A DNA stretch of 64,000 nucleotides, taken from NCBI GenBank assembly GCA_030549335.1, contig CM060194.1, positions 35,918,171 through 35,982,170 on the forward strand. Reading direction: 5' to 3'. This stretch comes from Pontederia crassipes (taxonomy: Eukaryota; Streptophyta; Magnoliopsida; Commelinales; Pontederiaceae). The translations under genes and the position numbers were made by a program. This document shows positions 11,310 through 22,019 of the stretch, piece after piece. The notes below the pieces were generated by a model that saw nothing but the letters and a program-made list of their open reading frames with translations, was not told the origin of the DNA and ran no database searches. Numbering within the stretch: position 1 is the first letter of the stretch; each line of letters opens with the position of its first letter.

Positions 11310-11620
11310 CGGGTGACAATTTACCCTTGCATAGTTGAAAGACTTGCAAGGCCGACATTTTACTCTTGTATAGTTGAAAGACTTATAAGGCCGATAGTTT
11401 ACCCTTGCATAGTTGAAAGACTTACAAGGTCAACGGTTTATCCTTTATAGTTGAAAGACTTACAAGGCCGACTGTTACTCTTGTATAGTTGAAAACTTAC
11501 AAGGTCGACAGTTTACTCTTGCATAATTGAAAAACTTGCAAGGTTGATAGTTTACCTTATGGATGAAAAACCTTGTAAGGCCGACAGCTTACTCCTATAC
11601 AGTTGAAAAACCTTATAGGG
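11310..11620. repeat. 39-bp minisatellite in the 5' LTR
   Basis: About eight imperfect copies of a 39-bp unit with core CATAGTTGAAAGACTTGCAA followed by GGCCGACAG. Because 39 is divisible by three, frames stay open across the array and produce a 13-residue repeating peptide. This is an arithmetic side effect, not evidence of coding. Confidence 0.9.
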
Positions 11621-12561
11621 ATGACAAATATTGCGAATGGGATTTTAGGTTGTTTGGAGCTAAGTGCCATGTGAACCATATTGTGAAATCAGTGTGATTC
11701 ACATTTGATTTCATAGGGGCCACCTCAAGAATCCATCAGCCTTCCTAGCAGGGTCGACAGATATTTCGAAAGGGATGCCTCTGGCCAATTGGCGATATGA
11801 CATGTGCATGCATCATTCTTCTTGAACACATCCTACTTTAAAGAGCATGGTTTGTCATGCATTATTGATTGTGATATTGTATAGTTATATGACACGCTTT
11901 GATATGAATGATGTGGTAATAATGTTTGTACGTTAATGATTATATGTATGATCAAAGATTTTGAGATGATTTTATTATGACATATAATGATAGCTCATGC
12001 TTATATGAAAAGACTTAAGTATATGAACATGTATTTTAACAAGATAGGATACCCATGTGTTTTACGATAAGGATGAATATGTATCAGTTTTTAGGATTCT
12101 TCACATGATATCATGAATCTTGTTCAGTTGAATGTTTCATGTTTTGAATAAGTTATAATATTTTAAAAAAAATATTATTTTGCCCCTACATACGAGCCTT
12201 TACTCATGGAGATTATGCATATATATCTACATTTATGTATAATATATATGCATATATTTCCCTGTACTTGGATCCTGGAGGTTAAAGGCACGGGTGGTCG
12301 ATGCTCATGACAAGTGATGGCATATGGAAGTGAGTGTTGGAGAGTTTTTCTTTAAGTACATTACTTTATAATAATATTTAAAGGTGTCCATATTTAATGT
12401 ATGAATATTTTTTATTCTATATGTGCATAATACAGAGGAAAGATTTTATTTCATATGAGTTTAATTTATGACAAGATGATGAAAGTAGCGATTGGATGCT
12501 CGAGCAAAAAAGAAATCGAAACAAAATGCTTACGCTTGCTCGAGTGTCGGGTCGTTACAGG

Positions 12562-12573
12562 TGGTATTAGGGC
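12562..12573 (+). other. primer binding site (tRNA-Met type)
   Basis: TGGTATTAGGGC begins three bases after the 5' LTR end. It matches the plant initiator-Met PBS consensus TGGTATCAGAGC at 10 of 12 positions. Position and sequence together define the LTR boundary. Confidence 0.8.
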
Positions 12574-12579
12574 AAGAGT

Positions 12580-13425
12580 TCCATGTGTCAATGTCATGAG
12601 CAATCACTCGAAGTGCAAAGACCCAATTATATGACTTAGTGATTATTGTTATAGGTGTATACTTGTCCTATCCATTGTTTGTCATTTTGATCTTGTAGTG
12701 CAATAGTTTACACTCACATGATTCCTTTTAGTGTTGGACAATAATAATACACCCAACGTGATAGAGTGGTGACAATTGGTGGAGTCGTAGTACACTATTA
12801 TAGTTACGATAATATGTATGATGTATGAGACAAATGATAGAAGATGGCAATAAGGAATTTCATTCAATAGCATAGATTGAGTTATTTAAATATGATTGTG
12901 TAACTCATATTTAATGTCAAAGAATTTTTTCTCTATGTATACCATTTTAATGTATAGTATGATATGATATGATTAGTTGAAAACTTGATAGGAAGTCGAG
13001 GTGTCATGACCACCAACTATTGCAAGCCTCGATTTATCATTATTACTCTATTATGGGCAACATATGAGTCATCATAGGGTGGAATTAGGCATGTTCTAAC
13101 ATAAGAAGTTTAAGTTGTTATTTAGGGAGCTCATTGAAAGGTGTATTAGAGTGAGGCCTCCTCTGGTCATCGATCGAGAGCTCAAAACAGACCAATTCAC
13201 CACTTTTGATGTGTTGGTTAGAGATTTAGCGAAAGAGCGGGGACGCCTCTCGATCCTCAATCGCGAACTCGAACCCACATCTCAACATTGCAAATCAATA
13301 AGGGCAAAGAAGTAATTGTTCTCGATAGCTTATAAAAGTTTACACTCTCACTTTTATTCGAAGAGACAATAAGTTATAGCCTATAACTAGTGATTATCTG
13401 TTAATTGGCAATTGTTGCCTTATCA
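12580..13425 (+). other. 5' internal region of the gypsy element, no gag recognised
   Basis: This is where gag should lie. The only open stretch of note is 13115-13315 (66 codons, beginning MLFRELIERCIRVRPPLVID), which I do not recognise. It has no zinc knuckle. It may be decayed gag or captured sequence. Confidence 0.35.
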
Positions 13426-13429
13426 TAAA

Positions 13430-13885
13430 GTTGTTCCTAGATGTGTTTCTAGAAAAGGGGTTTGCCATGATAGAGACTCTATTGGTCATATCCTTAGAGT
13501 TACTCCTATTCTAAAATTTTAAAACATGACAATATAAAAATTAAAAGAATTGAAGACATGCAAGGACTCTTAGATAAATGATTTATTCAATTCCAAAGTA
13601 TCACCCTACATAGCTTTAATATTAATTTTCAAATGTAGAGATGAATTCCTTAGGCTATGCATGGTCAAATGATGAAGAGTAGATATCCCTTACTAAGAAG
13701 ACATGGCGTGATTGACCAAATGCAAGGTGCATATATTTATAAAAGTTGACCTTATCTTTAGATACTACCCACTTAATATTAAGAAGTGATATCTTAAGAA
13801 AAATTAAATTTAGAATACAATAAGGGCATACTGTAAAATTCATAAATCCATTTAGGTTAATCAATGAATTAAGTTTCTTTTATAT
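13430..13885 (+). pseudogene. decayed reverse transcriptase of the gypsy element (5' part)
   Basis: Translation across shifting frames gives fragments that follow the gypsy RT in order: an LKELK...LDK segment (about 13530-13585) that normally precedes 'GFIRPS', an EFLRLC segment (around 13640) standing for the 'LRLCIDYR' block, MQGAYI/KVDLIFRYYPLNIKK (about 13725-13785) for 'LQGA..FSKIDLRSGYHQLRI', and FRIQ..GH..KF (about 13810-13840) for 'TRYGHYEF'. Stops and frameshifts are frequent. A CACTA element inserted directly after this block cuts the domain. Confidence 0.65.
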
Positions 13886-15467
13886 CACTACAAGAAAATT
13901 ATCATTTTCCGATGAGCAATTTCCGACAGTTTGAAATCCGTCACAATTTGCGACGGATTTTGCGACGGTTCATTTTGCGACGGATTTTCCGACGGTTACG
14001 ACCGTCGGAAATGAAAATAATAAATTATATAATTTGTTATATTATTATTTTATTTTTTGACTATTAGGAACGTCGATATTTCTGATGGATACCCATCCGT
14101 CGCAATTTGTGACGGATTTTCCGACGGTTACGACCGTCGAAAATGAAAATAATAAATTATATTATTTGTTATATTATTATTTTATTTTTTGACGATTAGG
14201 AACGTCGATATTTCCGACAGATACCCATCCGTCGTAATTTGCGACGGATTTTTCGACGATTACAACTGTCGGAAATGAAAATAATAATTTATATAATTTG
14301 TTATATTATTATTTTATTTTTTGACGGTTAGAAACGTCGATATTTTCGACGGATACCCATCCGTCGTAATTTGCGATGGATTGTTCGATGGTTACAACCG
14401 TCGGAAAGTAAAATAATAATATATAATTTATTATTTTACTTTCCGACGGTTAGGAACGTCGATATTTCCGATGGATGCCCATCCGTCGCAAAATCCGCCG
14501 TAATTTTCGACGGTCATAATCGTCGGTAAATGTATAATAATATCATATATGAGTATTTTATTAATATAACTAGCGACAGCCCAAACCGTCGCAATTACCG
14601 ACGGTCGAAACCGTCGGTAATGATTACCGACGGTTCAAACCGTCGGAAAATAAAAAATAAATATTATATATAACTAAATATATTTTCGACGATCACAACT
14701 GTCGGTAATTTTAAAAATAATTAATATTTATATTTTCGACGGCCGGAACCGTTGGTAATTAAAATTTTGTTATCCCGTTTTTTTTCCTTTTCCCGCTTTC
14801 TCTTTCCCCTTATATATAATTCCTCTCTCCCTTCTCTCTCTCACTCTCCCTCCTCTCCTCTCTCTCTCCCCCTCTCCCTTTCCCTCTCCCGGCCCGCACC
14901 GGAAGATCTCCCGCATCGCACCGGACGCTGGCGACCCTCTCCCGCACCGCACTGGACGCCGGCCACACTCTCCCGCACCGCACCAAACGCCGACATCTCT
15001 CTCTCTCTTTCTCTCTCCGGCCAGAGGCCGCTGGGGGTCGGATCCGGCCACCTGGCGGCTGATCTGGCCGCTCGGGGGCCTGATTCGACCCCCAGCGGCC
15101 GGATCTTGGCCCCAGAGGCCGGATCGATCGCCTGGTGGCCGGATTCGACACCCAGCGGCCGGATCCGGCCCATCCTGCCGAGATCGGCCGCATTTGGCCG
15201 CGGTCGGAGCTTGCCGCGGCCCGATCCGGCCGCTAATTTTTTTTATATTTAAAAAATTCTTTGTGACGGTTGCGACCACCGAAAGATCGACGGTTGCGAC
15301 GGCCGTCGAAAGTTTTGACAGTTGCGGCAGTCGAAAACTTTCGACAGTTCGAACCGCCGGCCTTTTTCGACGGTTGCTGAAAAACCGTCGGTAATTACGT
15401 TACCGACGATTTTCGGGCTGATTACCGATGGTTTGGACCGTCGGTAATCAGCGTTTTTCTAGTAGTG
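13886..15467. mobile_element. non-autonomous CACTA element, 1.58 kb, TSD TAT
   Basis: Left terminus CACTACAAGAAAA (13886) and right terminus, read inward, CACTACTAGAAAAA (15467), with TAT on both sides (13883-13885 and 15468-15470). This is the CACTA/En-Spm signature. The ends are packed with GACGGTT / AACCGTCGG subterminal repeats in both orientations. The left half has about four tandem copies of a 132-bp unit (starts near 14003, 14135, 14267, 14399). The centre (14760-15230) is a C/T-rich then GC-rich block resembling a 5' leader, with several overlapping open frames on both strands but no recognisable protein. There is no transposase, so it depends on a relative for movement. Confidence 0.9.
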
Positions 15468-15479
15468 TATGGTTGGGTA

Positions 15480-16080
15480 GTGGCATCCACACGAAGACAA
15501 GTAGAGGCTTATGACAGGAAATACTCAATATGTAATTTGAAACTCCCCACTACCATATAGCACCCAAGATTTTGGAGACACCATTCACATAAGTAAAAGT
15601 TGAACTATCTACACATTAAGAGTCCAAAATATGTTTGTACATGTAAGAATTGAAAAGAAAATGGATGAACCTCCTAAAAGACTAATAACTCTATTTTATA
15701 TCCTTCAACAAAGGTGAATAAAGTAGCAAAAGTATTAGGTGGTGAGCCAACCCTTATAACTAAATGATGGTTAGAAAAGGGAATACTAAGGCGTAGCAAT
15801 AAGATATGTTCTTAATGACATTAAAATATGGATAGATAAGATTGGTTGCTTGTCATTTAACCCTTCACTATGTGGAAGTGTATACGGTGCATATTATGAA
15901 TCCATGTTAAGAAAATATGATCATGACCCATCGCATGTGATTCAATATGTGAATCTATAAGAACAAATGTCACATATAAAACAACTTGTTCACAAGTTTA
16001 GTGGAAAAGAACAGGTGCTACGTTTTAAGGTAAATTCCTTATTAAAGTGATCAATAGGATATGTCAAATTTCAAGGATGA
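15480..16080 (+). pseudogene. decayed RNase H and integrase C-terminus of the gypsy element
   Basis: After the CACTA element, RNase H pieces are readable: VEAYDRKYSICNLKL (15508-15552) corresponding to the 'YEKNYPTHDLEL' block, RFWRHH (about 15570) for 'KIWRHYL', and IKSPKYVCT (about 15617-15645) for 'DHKSLKYLFTQ'. At 15900-16060 comes SMLRKYDHDPSHVIQY, then KEQVLRFK, which is the end of gypsy integrase ('HVSMLRKYVPDPSHVI...RKEQVLRNK'). The middle of pol is deleted. This end motif supports the Del/Tekay chromovirus group. Confidence 0.75.
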
Positions 16081-16084
16081 AATT

Positions 16085-16101
16085 TTTTTAAGAGAGTAGA
16101 A
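16085..16101 (+). other. polypurine tract before the 3' LTR
   Basis: T-run then AAGAGAGTAGAA directly abuts the 3' LTR start TGTAAGAATTCG at 16102. The upstream context (TTTCAAGGATGAAATTTTTT) is a close variant of the usual gypsy 'TTTCGAGGACGAAATT' motif. Confidence 0.75.
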
Positions 16102-16340
16102 TGTAAGAATTCGAATTTTGTTAGCATTAACGCTAATAATTAATATTCTGTGATATCAAAGAATTTGTTAGTATAAAACTCCACTATTATTAATCACAAA
16201 TATAACATTATTTAATGGTCCAATGATTGATTAAATTATGATAAACCTAACTATTTATAATGCGATAAGCCTAACTAGTGATTTGTAAATGTTGATTAAT
16301 ATTAATCATAGCTGAAGTATAATAAAGAAACGTATCCAAT

Positions 16341-16371
16341 GTGTATATATAAGTATATATATACACATATG

Positions 16372-16406
<35 letters not shown>
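16341..16406. repeat. TA-rich microsatellite in the 3' LTR
   Basis: Runs of TA with GTA/CA interruptions; the counterpart of 3281-3331 in the 5' LTR. Confidence 0.85.
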
Positions 16407-16407
<1 letters not shown>

Positions 16408-18294
16408 TGTATAAAGGAATATGCAAAGAATATAAGATATTAAAATGGACTCACACCATTTTAAATTAATTAGTGTGCTGGCACATCATCATCAGTTGCC
16501 ACCCATGCAATAAAAAAATAACTACTATACATGGATATATATCATGAAATATTTAGAAGATATATCCTATCATATTACATATATAAGTCATTAATATTAT
16601 CTGTAGAAACCGACTTAGAGATGGAATGAGGATTTACGGACTTTGGTGGGAAGAATATATTATTTCCTTCTTTGTGTCGGCCAAGAAAGGAAATGAAAAA
16701 GAAAAGAAAGAAAGAAGGCTCATCCTGGCTGGCCGAAGGATGAGAGGTGTTATTCACTTTTGTAAGACAACGAAAGGAGGAAGAAGAAAAGAAGAATAGG
16801 AAAGAAGAATGGAAAAGAGTAGGAACAAAAAAAGAAAGAAAGTTTCTTTTCTTTGAGGCTGGCAAACCATAGGAAGAAGCAAAACTAGAGAGAAGCAAGG
16901 GAAGCTAATAAGGTATGCAGGGTGAATCCTTTTTAATCTTGTGATGATTGAATTCATTATAGTAATTCAATTAAATGATTTATCCCATGGAATCAAATAA
17001 GGTTATCAACTTGTGCTTGCTGTTTTCTCACATGGACGAAAATTGCAATTAATAAATAAATATAAAATAGTGATTAGAAAATTATGAAATTTGTATGACA
17101 TGATATTCAAAAAGTCTAGTTTTCATAGGATCTAGGATAATCGCAAAATCATATCTATATTGTAAGTTATCTACAAAATAGTGAGTGGCTGTCATGTTGA
17201 GTTAACTTGTAAATTATACCCTTATAAATAAAGATTATATAAAATAATGAAATTACATTTCATTTGTAAGTACTTGTGGAAGGATTATGTTCATGGCCTT
17301 TGTAATTGGATTAATTGGATACCTATGCAGAAAGTTATGTATGAAACCCTAAGGGTCACTTAAGCTGATCCAAAAAGTAGTTAGGCTGAAATGATAATTG
17401 AATCATAAATTTCACACTTAGAGTTTAATATTATAATTTAAAGGATAGAAATATACATATCTAATCTTTCTGTAACAATTGTAATTTTGCGAAAATGATA
17501 TGTATAGTAGGAATTATAAATTTTATAAGACACAACCCACAGTTTACCAATTTTAGAATCACAATAGAACATCTCCAAATCTAGAAATTTCTGTAGTTCA
17601 ATATATGACGAGGAAAATTATAAGTCTTATTTCAAGCTCAAGAAGTCTAGTTTCAATAGAAATTTCATTCCATTTGATAAGATGTGAATTCTAAAAGTTA
17701 TGAATTTTATACTACGCACTGTGTAGTTTGTCAGAGTTCTAAAGTCAAGCAGAATATAGTTTAATCATATAATATTCTAATGTCATTTAGTAATGATCAC
17801 ATTTGATGATGTCTTCTATCACATGAAAATAATTTCACATCGATTGGAGTTATACACTAGTTATTATATATTTTTATATCACATAGTGAACAATCTGTTA
17901 TATGTAAATAGAAACAAAGTGTTTGTGCTTATATGACCATATGATATGTGAATTTAGAAAAGATTAATAGTTTTCTTTAATTTTATGATATGAAACTATA
18001 TGTTATATGAATAGGTGCTATGATTTAGAAATGATTAATAGTTTTCTTTAATTATATGATATGAAACTATATGTTATATGAATAGGTGCTATGTGCATTC
18101 ATAAAGTGTATTAATTTCTATGTGTGTAATTATTTATTACAAGAGCTTACATGGTATGATATGATATGTCATGACATGATAGAAAAAATGATATGACATG
18201 ATATGTTACAAAATGACACGATATGATACGACATGATATGATATGCTTGGACTATGCACATGCATTATATCTCATTATCATGCATGTGCTATGA

Positions 18295-18600
18295 TTTATC
18301 CTTGCATAGTTGAAAGACTTGTAAGGCCGACAATTTATCCTTGTATAATTGAAAGACTTGCTAGGCCGATAGTTTACCCTTGCATAGTTGAAAGACTTGC
18401 AAGACCGATAGTTTTCCTTTGTATTGTTGAAAGACTCACAAGGCCAACAGTTTGCCATTGTATAGTTGAAAGACTTATAAGGCCGACAGCTTATCCTTGC
18501 ATAGTTAAAAAACATACAAGGCCAACAGTTTATCCTTACATAGTTGAAAAATCTTGTAAGACCGACAGCTTACCCCTATACGATTGAAAGACCTTACAGG
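18295..18600. repeat. 39-bp minisatellite in the 3' LTR
   Basis: About eight copies of the same 39-bp unit as at 11310-11620; the 13-codon periodicity keeps 18243-18587 open on the plus strand. Not considered coding. Confidence 0.9.
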
Positions 18601-19540
18601 TATGACAGATATCCTGAATGAAATTTTAGGTTGTTCAGAGCTAAGTGCCATGTGAACCAGATTGTGGAATAAGTGTGAGCCACATTTGATTTCACAGGAC
18701 AACCTCTATAATCCATTAGCCTTCCCGACAGGGTCGATAGATATCCCGAAAGGGATGCCTCTGGTCAGTTGGCGATATGACATGTGCATGCATTATTCTT
18801 TTTGCAGACATCCCACTTTAAAGAGCATGTATGTGATGCATTATTGATTGTGATATTGTATAGTTAATATGACACTCTTTGATATGAATGATGTGGGGAT
18901 AATGTTTGTATGTTAATGATTATATGTATGAACAAAGATTTTGAGATGATTTTATTATGACATGTAATGATAGCTCATCCTTATATGAAAATACTTAAGT
19001 ATATGATCATGTATTTTGACAAAATAGGATACCCATGTGTTTTACGATAAGGATGAATATGTATCGGTTTTTAGGATTCTTCACGTGATATCATGATTCT
19101 TGATCAGTTGAATGTTTCATGTTTTGAATAAGTTATAAGTTCTTTTAAAAAATATTATTTTGCCTCTACATATGAGCCTTTGGTCATGGAGATTATGCAT
19201 ATATTTGTACATTTATGCACAATATATATGCATATATTTCCTTATACTTAGATCCTGTAGGTCAAAGGCACGGGTGGTCGATGCTCATGATAAGTGATGG
19301 CACATGGAATTGAGTGTTGGTGAGTTTTTCTTTAAGTACATTACTTTATAATAATATTTAAAGGTATCACATATTTAATTTATTAATATTAGTGCTTCTA
19401 TATGTGCATAATACAAAGAAAAGATTTTATTTCATATGAGTTCAATTTATGACAAGATGATAGAAGTAGTGATCGGATGATCGAGCAAAAGAAAAAGCCG
19501 AAACAAAATGCTTCTACTTGTCGAGTGTCGGGTCGCTACA

Positions 19541-19760
19541 TTACATGCTACTTGCAAGATGAATTCTCGGAGAGCATTTTGTTTGTACGCTTCTTAAAGG
19601 AGATAAGAATGGAATCAATAATAGATATGAGTGAAAATAAAATTAATCAATATCTTATAAATATTAAATTAGTAAAGGAGAGAGGAAAATAACGCATGAT
19701 CAAACAATAAGGGACTAAATAATAATTGAGGTGGCAATTAATAAATAATACTATAAAAGG
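19541..19760 (-). repeat. flank of the gypsy insertion, possible old LTR sequence
   Basis: This sequence begins with the target duplication TTACA and continues the sequence broken at 3027. It ends where the CACTA coding similarity begins. No gene is supported; it may be the other part of the minus-strand LTR remnant. Confidence 0.3.
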
Positions 19761-19789
19761 ATAGTCGTTGGTCTTTCGACTCCTATGCG

Positions 19790-21503
19790 TGGCCTCGTAG
19801 ACCACGCGAAAGTCCACAAGACTTCCTTGTTTCACCTCCTGTAATAAAGTTTCAAATTTTATAAAATAAGTATAAGTTAAAAGTATGTTATTCGAATTTG
19901 TATGTAAATTATCATGCGTCGTCGATGCTCGTCAAATCGCTTCGACCTGCCTATATAGATGTGGGCCTCGAGCTTCGAAAACCGATTATCTCTTGCCTTT
20001 TTTTACTTTCTTTGCAAATTTTCATCCGTATGAATATCAAATACTTAAGAACTTAATAAAAATAATTTAAATGTAAACATACTTACCACTTCCTACATAT
20101 GCCTTGGGCATCTTTCCATGCCCTGCTCCAAACTGAAGTCAGTGGACGTGATGACCTTGCGAAACTTATATAATCAATTTCGAAGGCGTTTCATAGCCAC
20201 CTCCTCAAAAGCTCTCTGGATCGTCCCCAAATTAAGATCCGGATGAAACTGATATGCCAAGAAGTCGGCATGGGTATTTGAAGATGGATAAAGTATGCAT
20301 GTTAATTTCTCTTTCACCACCGTCATCGCTTCTTGGGACTTGGGTGTGTCGTGATTATATGTGTGCATATAACTTTCATGTCTTTGCGCGTATGTATGAT
20401 ATCTTTTGTTCTTCTTTTAACATCCATAATAGTGTTGAATATGTTGTCAAATACGTTCTTTTCTACATGCATGACGTCCAAGTTATGACGTACCAAGTTA
20501 GAAGACCAATAATGCAACTCTCAAAAAATACTTCTTTTCTCCCAATTATGTTCACTTCCAAACTCAATTTGTTTGTAATAACCAGCCTTCAATCCGAACG
20601 AGACTTCATTAAGCTTGTTTACTTGCTCTAGCAATTCTTGCCCCGTCAAATGACTTGGAGGCGATGTGTTCACGGTTGTATTCTTTTTAAATGAGTTTCG
20701 ATACCGATGCATCAAATTCTCTAATGGCAAAAACATCAAATGACAATCGAACCCTCAAACTTTCCTACAATTTTTCAAATAAAATGATTTTGTATTTTTT
20801 CCACATATGGGATAAGCAAGTTTACCTTTTGTGCTCTAACCATTCAACATTCCATATGCTGAAAAATCACTTATGGTCCACATTAATGCGACTCTCATAA
20901 TAAAATTTCTCGATAATTTCTCTGAACCTGTAAGCATACTCTTAATAATGACAATCATCCGGTCAAAATAACTTTCGCTCATACTAAATTATGATTTCAA
21001 GTTCATTAGTTTTGCCACTGCAGAAGGTATAGTTTGCTTCATGCATCTTTCCCATAAAGGTTCGTCTACTTCTTCGAGAAGATTATAAAATTTAGAAGCG
21101 AAAGGATTCGGGTATTCTTCAATCAATGTTTCGTCAACATTTTTTCCTAACATTGCAACTCGTATTATGTCCCTGTATGGATTGTTCGATTCGCTCACAT
21201 TGGTATCTACATTAGCATCAACGATTGTCTCTTTAGCCCATCTTTCTTCGTCATGAAAGAATCAATTTGTGTATATCAATAAGAACCGTTGTAATATAAA
21301 TCCTTTTGCACATCATATCTTACTTTCCACCGATAACATTTGCATTTTCGGAATGGACATAAGATTTCGTCATATGAAGAAGCGACACCTTCATTTTGAT
21401 ATGTCACCTTAATAAATTCATCAACACCATCCTTATATTCTTCTATTGCAGTGCCACATTTATCCTTCCAACGACGAATTCAACTACGATATGGCTTTAT
21501 CAT
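19790..21503 (-). pseudogene. fused and deleted TNP2 / Transposase_24 remnant, unit 1
   Basis: Reading the minus strand from a start at 21503 gives the Transpos_assoc region (EEYKDGVDEFI, then ILCPFRKCKCY), with a stop already at codon 8 where Trp is expected. Next come IIRVAMLGKNVDETLIEEYP (20989-21198), a zinc-finger-like and transposase core region, and the TNP2 block LVRHNLDVMHVEKNVFDNIF (20323-20517). An internal deletion then joins this to HTQVPRS (end of DUF4218). A second deletion joins directly to the second-gene domain, read as HPDLNLGTIQRAFEEVA and YKFRK...LEQGMERCPRHM (20100-20250), followed by a tail at about 19800. The DUF4218 core and DUF4216 are missing, so it cannot encode a working transposase. 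Confidence 0.8.
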
Positions 21504-21551
21504 TTCTGTAACAGACAACATTAAACCATATGTCAATAAATTCTTGTACTA

Positions 21552-21596
21552 GAAACATGTGATTTTGAAATTATGAAGTCCAAAATCACATGTTTC
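21552..21596. repeat. hairpin upstream of the CACTA transposase start, unit 1
   Basis: Perfect 16-bp arms GAAACATGTGATTTTG (21552-21567) and CAAAATCACATGTTTC (21581-21596) with a 13-nt loop. The same hairpin, with 21-bp arms, lies at 49246-49300 in the other CACTA element. A second inverted repeat (ATGTTCTCATTTTAATTAAC with GTTAACTAAAATGAGAACAT) flanks 21655-21715. Confidence 0.9.
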
Positions 21597-22019
21597 AAAT
21601 ACTTGATCTTCGTTACTGATCAATGAATTATCATATTTTAGTATCTTTTTTTCAATGTTCTCATTTTAATTAACAACAATGCGCATCCACATTCTTGTTA
21701 ACTAAAATGAGAACATGATCAAAAAGACAAAAAAATGATAATAATTGATCATCATTTGATTTCAAGTTGAATCTCATTGAATATAGATTTGATGCATAGT
21801 TCACAATAATATAGTTAATTTGTTTATTTATTTTTCAAGTCACGATGTTCATCTAATTGGAGGCATAAATTTAAGAAACAATTTAGTTCCCTCATCTATT
21901 TTCCAAGTCACGATATTCATATAGTTGAAGGTAGAGTTAAGAACAATATAATTTATTTGTTCATTGAACATGACCATCTTCAATTTCAAGTTAACAAAAA
22001 TCAATTAACAAAAAGGGAC

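Larger units (their letters stand above)
3028..12559 (+). repeat. 5' LTR of the gypsy element, split by a Helitron insertion
   Basis: The LTR consists of 3028-4166 plus 10362-12559. It matches the 3' LTR at 16102-19540 piece by piece, including a purine-rich stretch (3540-3790 against 16620-16870) and a 39-bp minisatellite (11310-11620 against 18295-18600). In the stretch after 10370 I count by eye roughly 8-10% differences from the 3' LTR. The 3' LTR has an extra tandem copy of about 70 bp (around 17957-18095) that this LTR lacks. Confidence 0.85.
3028..19540 (+). mobile_element. complete Ty3/gypsy (Del/Tekay-like) LTR retrotransposon, 16.5 kb with nested insertions
   Basis: Both LTRs start TGTAAGA and end TACA (GTCGTTACA at 12559, GTCGCTACA at 19540). 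The element is flanked by identical 5-bp duplications TTACA (3023-3027 and 19541-19545). A primer binding site follows the 5' LTR and a purine-rich tract precedes the 3' LTR. The internal region (12560-16101) holds decayed reverse transcriptase, RNase H and the integrase C-terminal end, in the gypsy order. Removing the nested Helitron and CACTA insertions leaves an element of about 8.7 kb with unusually long LTRs (3.34 and 3.44 kb) and under 2 kb of internal sequence. It cannot be autonomous now. Confidence 0.88.
16102..19540 (+). repeat. 3' LTR of the gypsy element (uninterrupted copy)
   Basis: 3,439 bp, TG...CA. It serves as the empty-site reference for the Helitron insertion: at about 17259-17280 the sequence runs AAATTACATTTCATTTGTAA then GTACTTGTGG without interruption. 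It carries the 39-bp minisatellite at 18295-18600 and a tandem copy of about 70 bp near 17957-18095. Its distal part (from 16973) is included in the 10-kb tandem duplication. Confidence 0.88.

Noticed and set aside
11310-11620. CRISPR-like direct repeats
   Set aside because: Units are contiguous without unique spacers and vary in sequence; they lie in a plant retrotransposon LTR.
14752-15394. Overlapping frames of 110-169 codons on both strands
   Set aside because: All lie in the GC/CT-rich core of a non-autonomous CACTA element, in every frame at once, with no recognisable domain.
18243-18618. Plus-strand frame with a 13-residue repeating peptide (also 11232-11450 and 28322-28618)
   Set aside because: It is an LTR minisatellite of 39 bp; the frame stays open because the unit is a multiple of three. 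No start context or conserved domain.
19740-19765. Possible second terminus of the inverted CACTA element (ACTATAAAAGG)
   Set aside because: It lacks the first C and the AAGAAAA continuation, and its flank does not match the bases after the right terminus; likely chance in AT-rich DNA.
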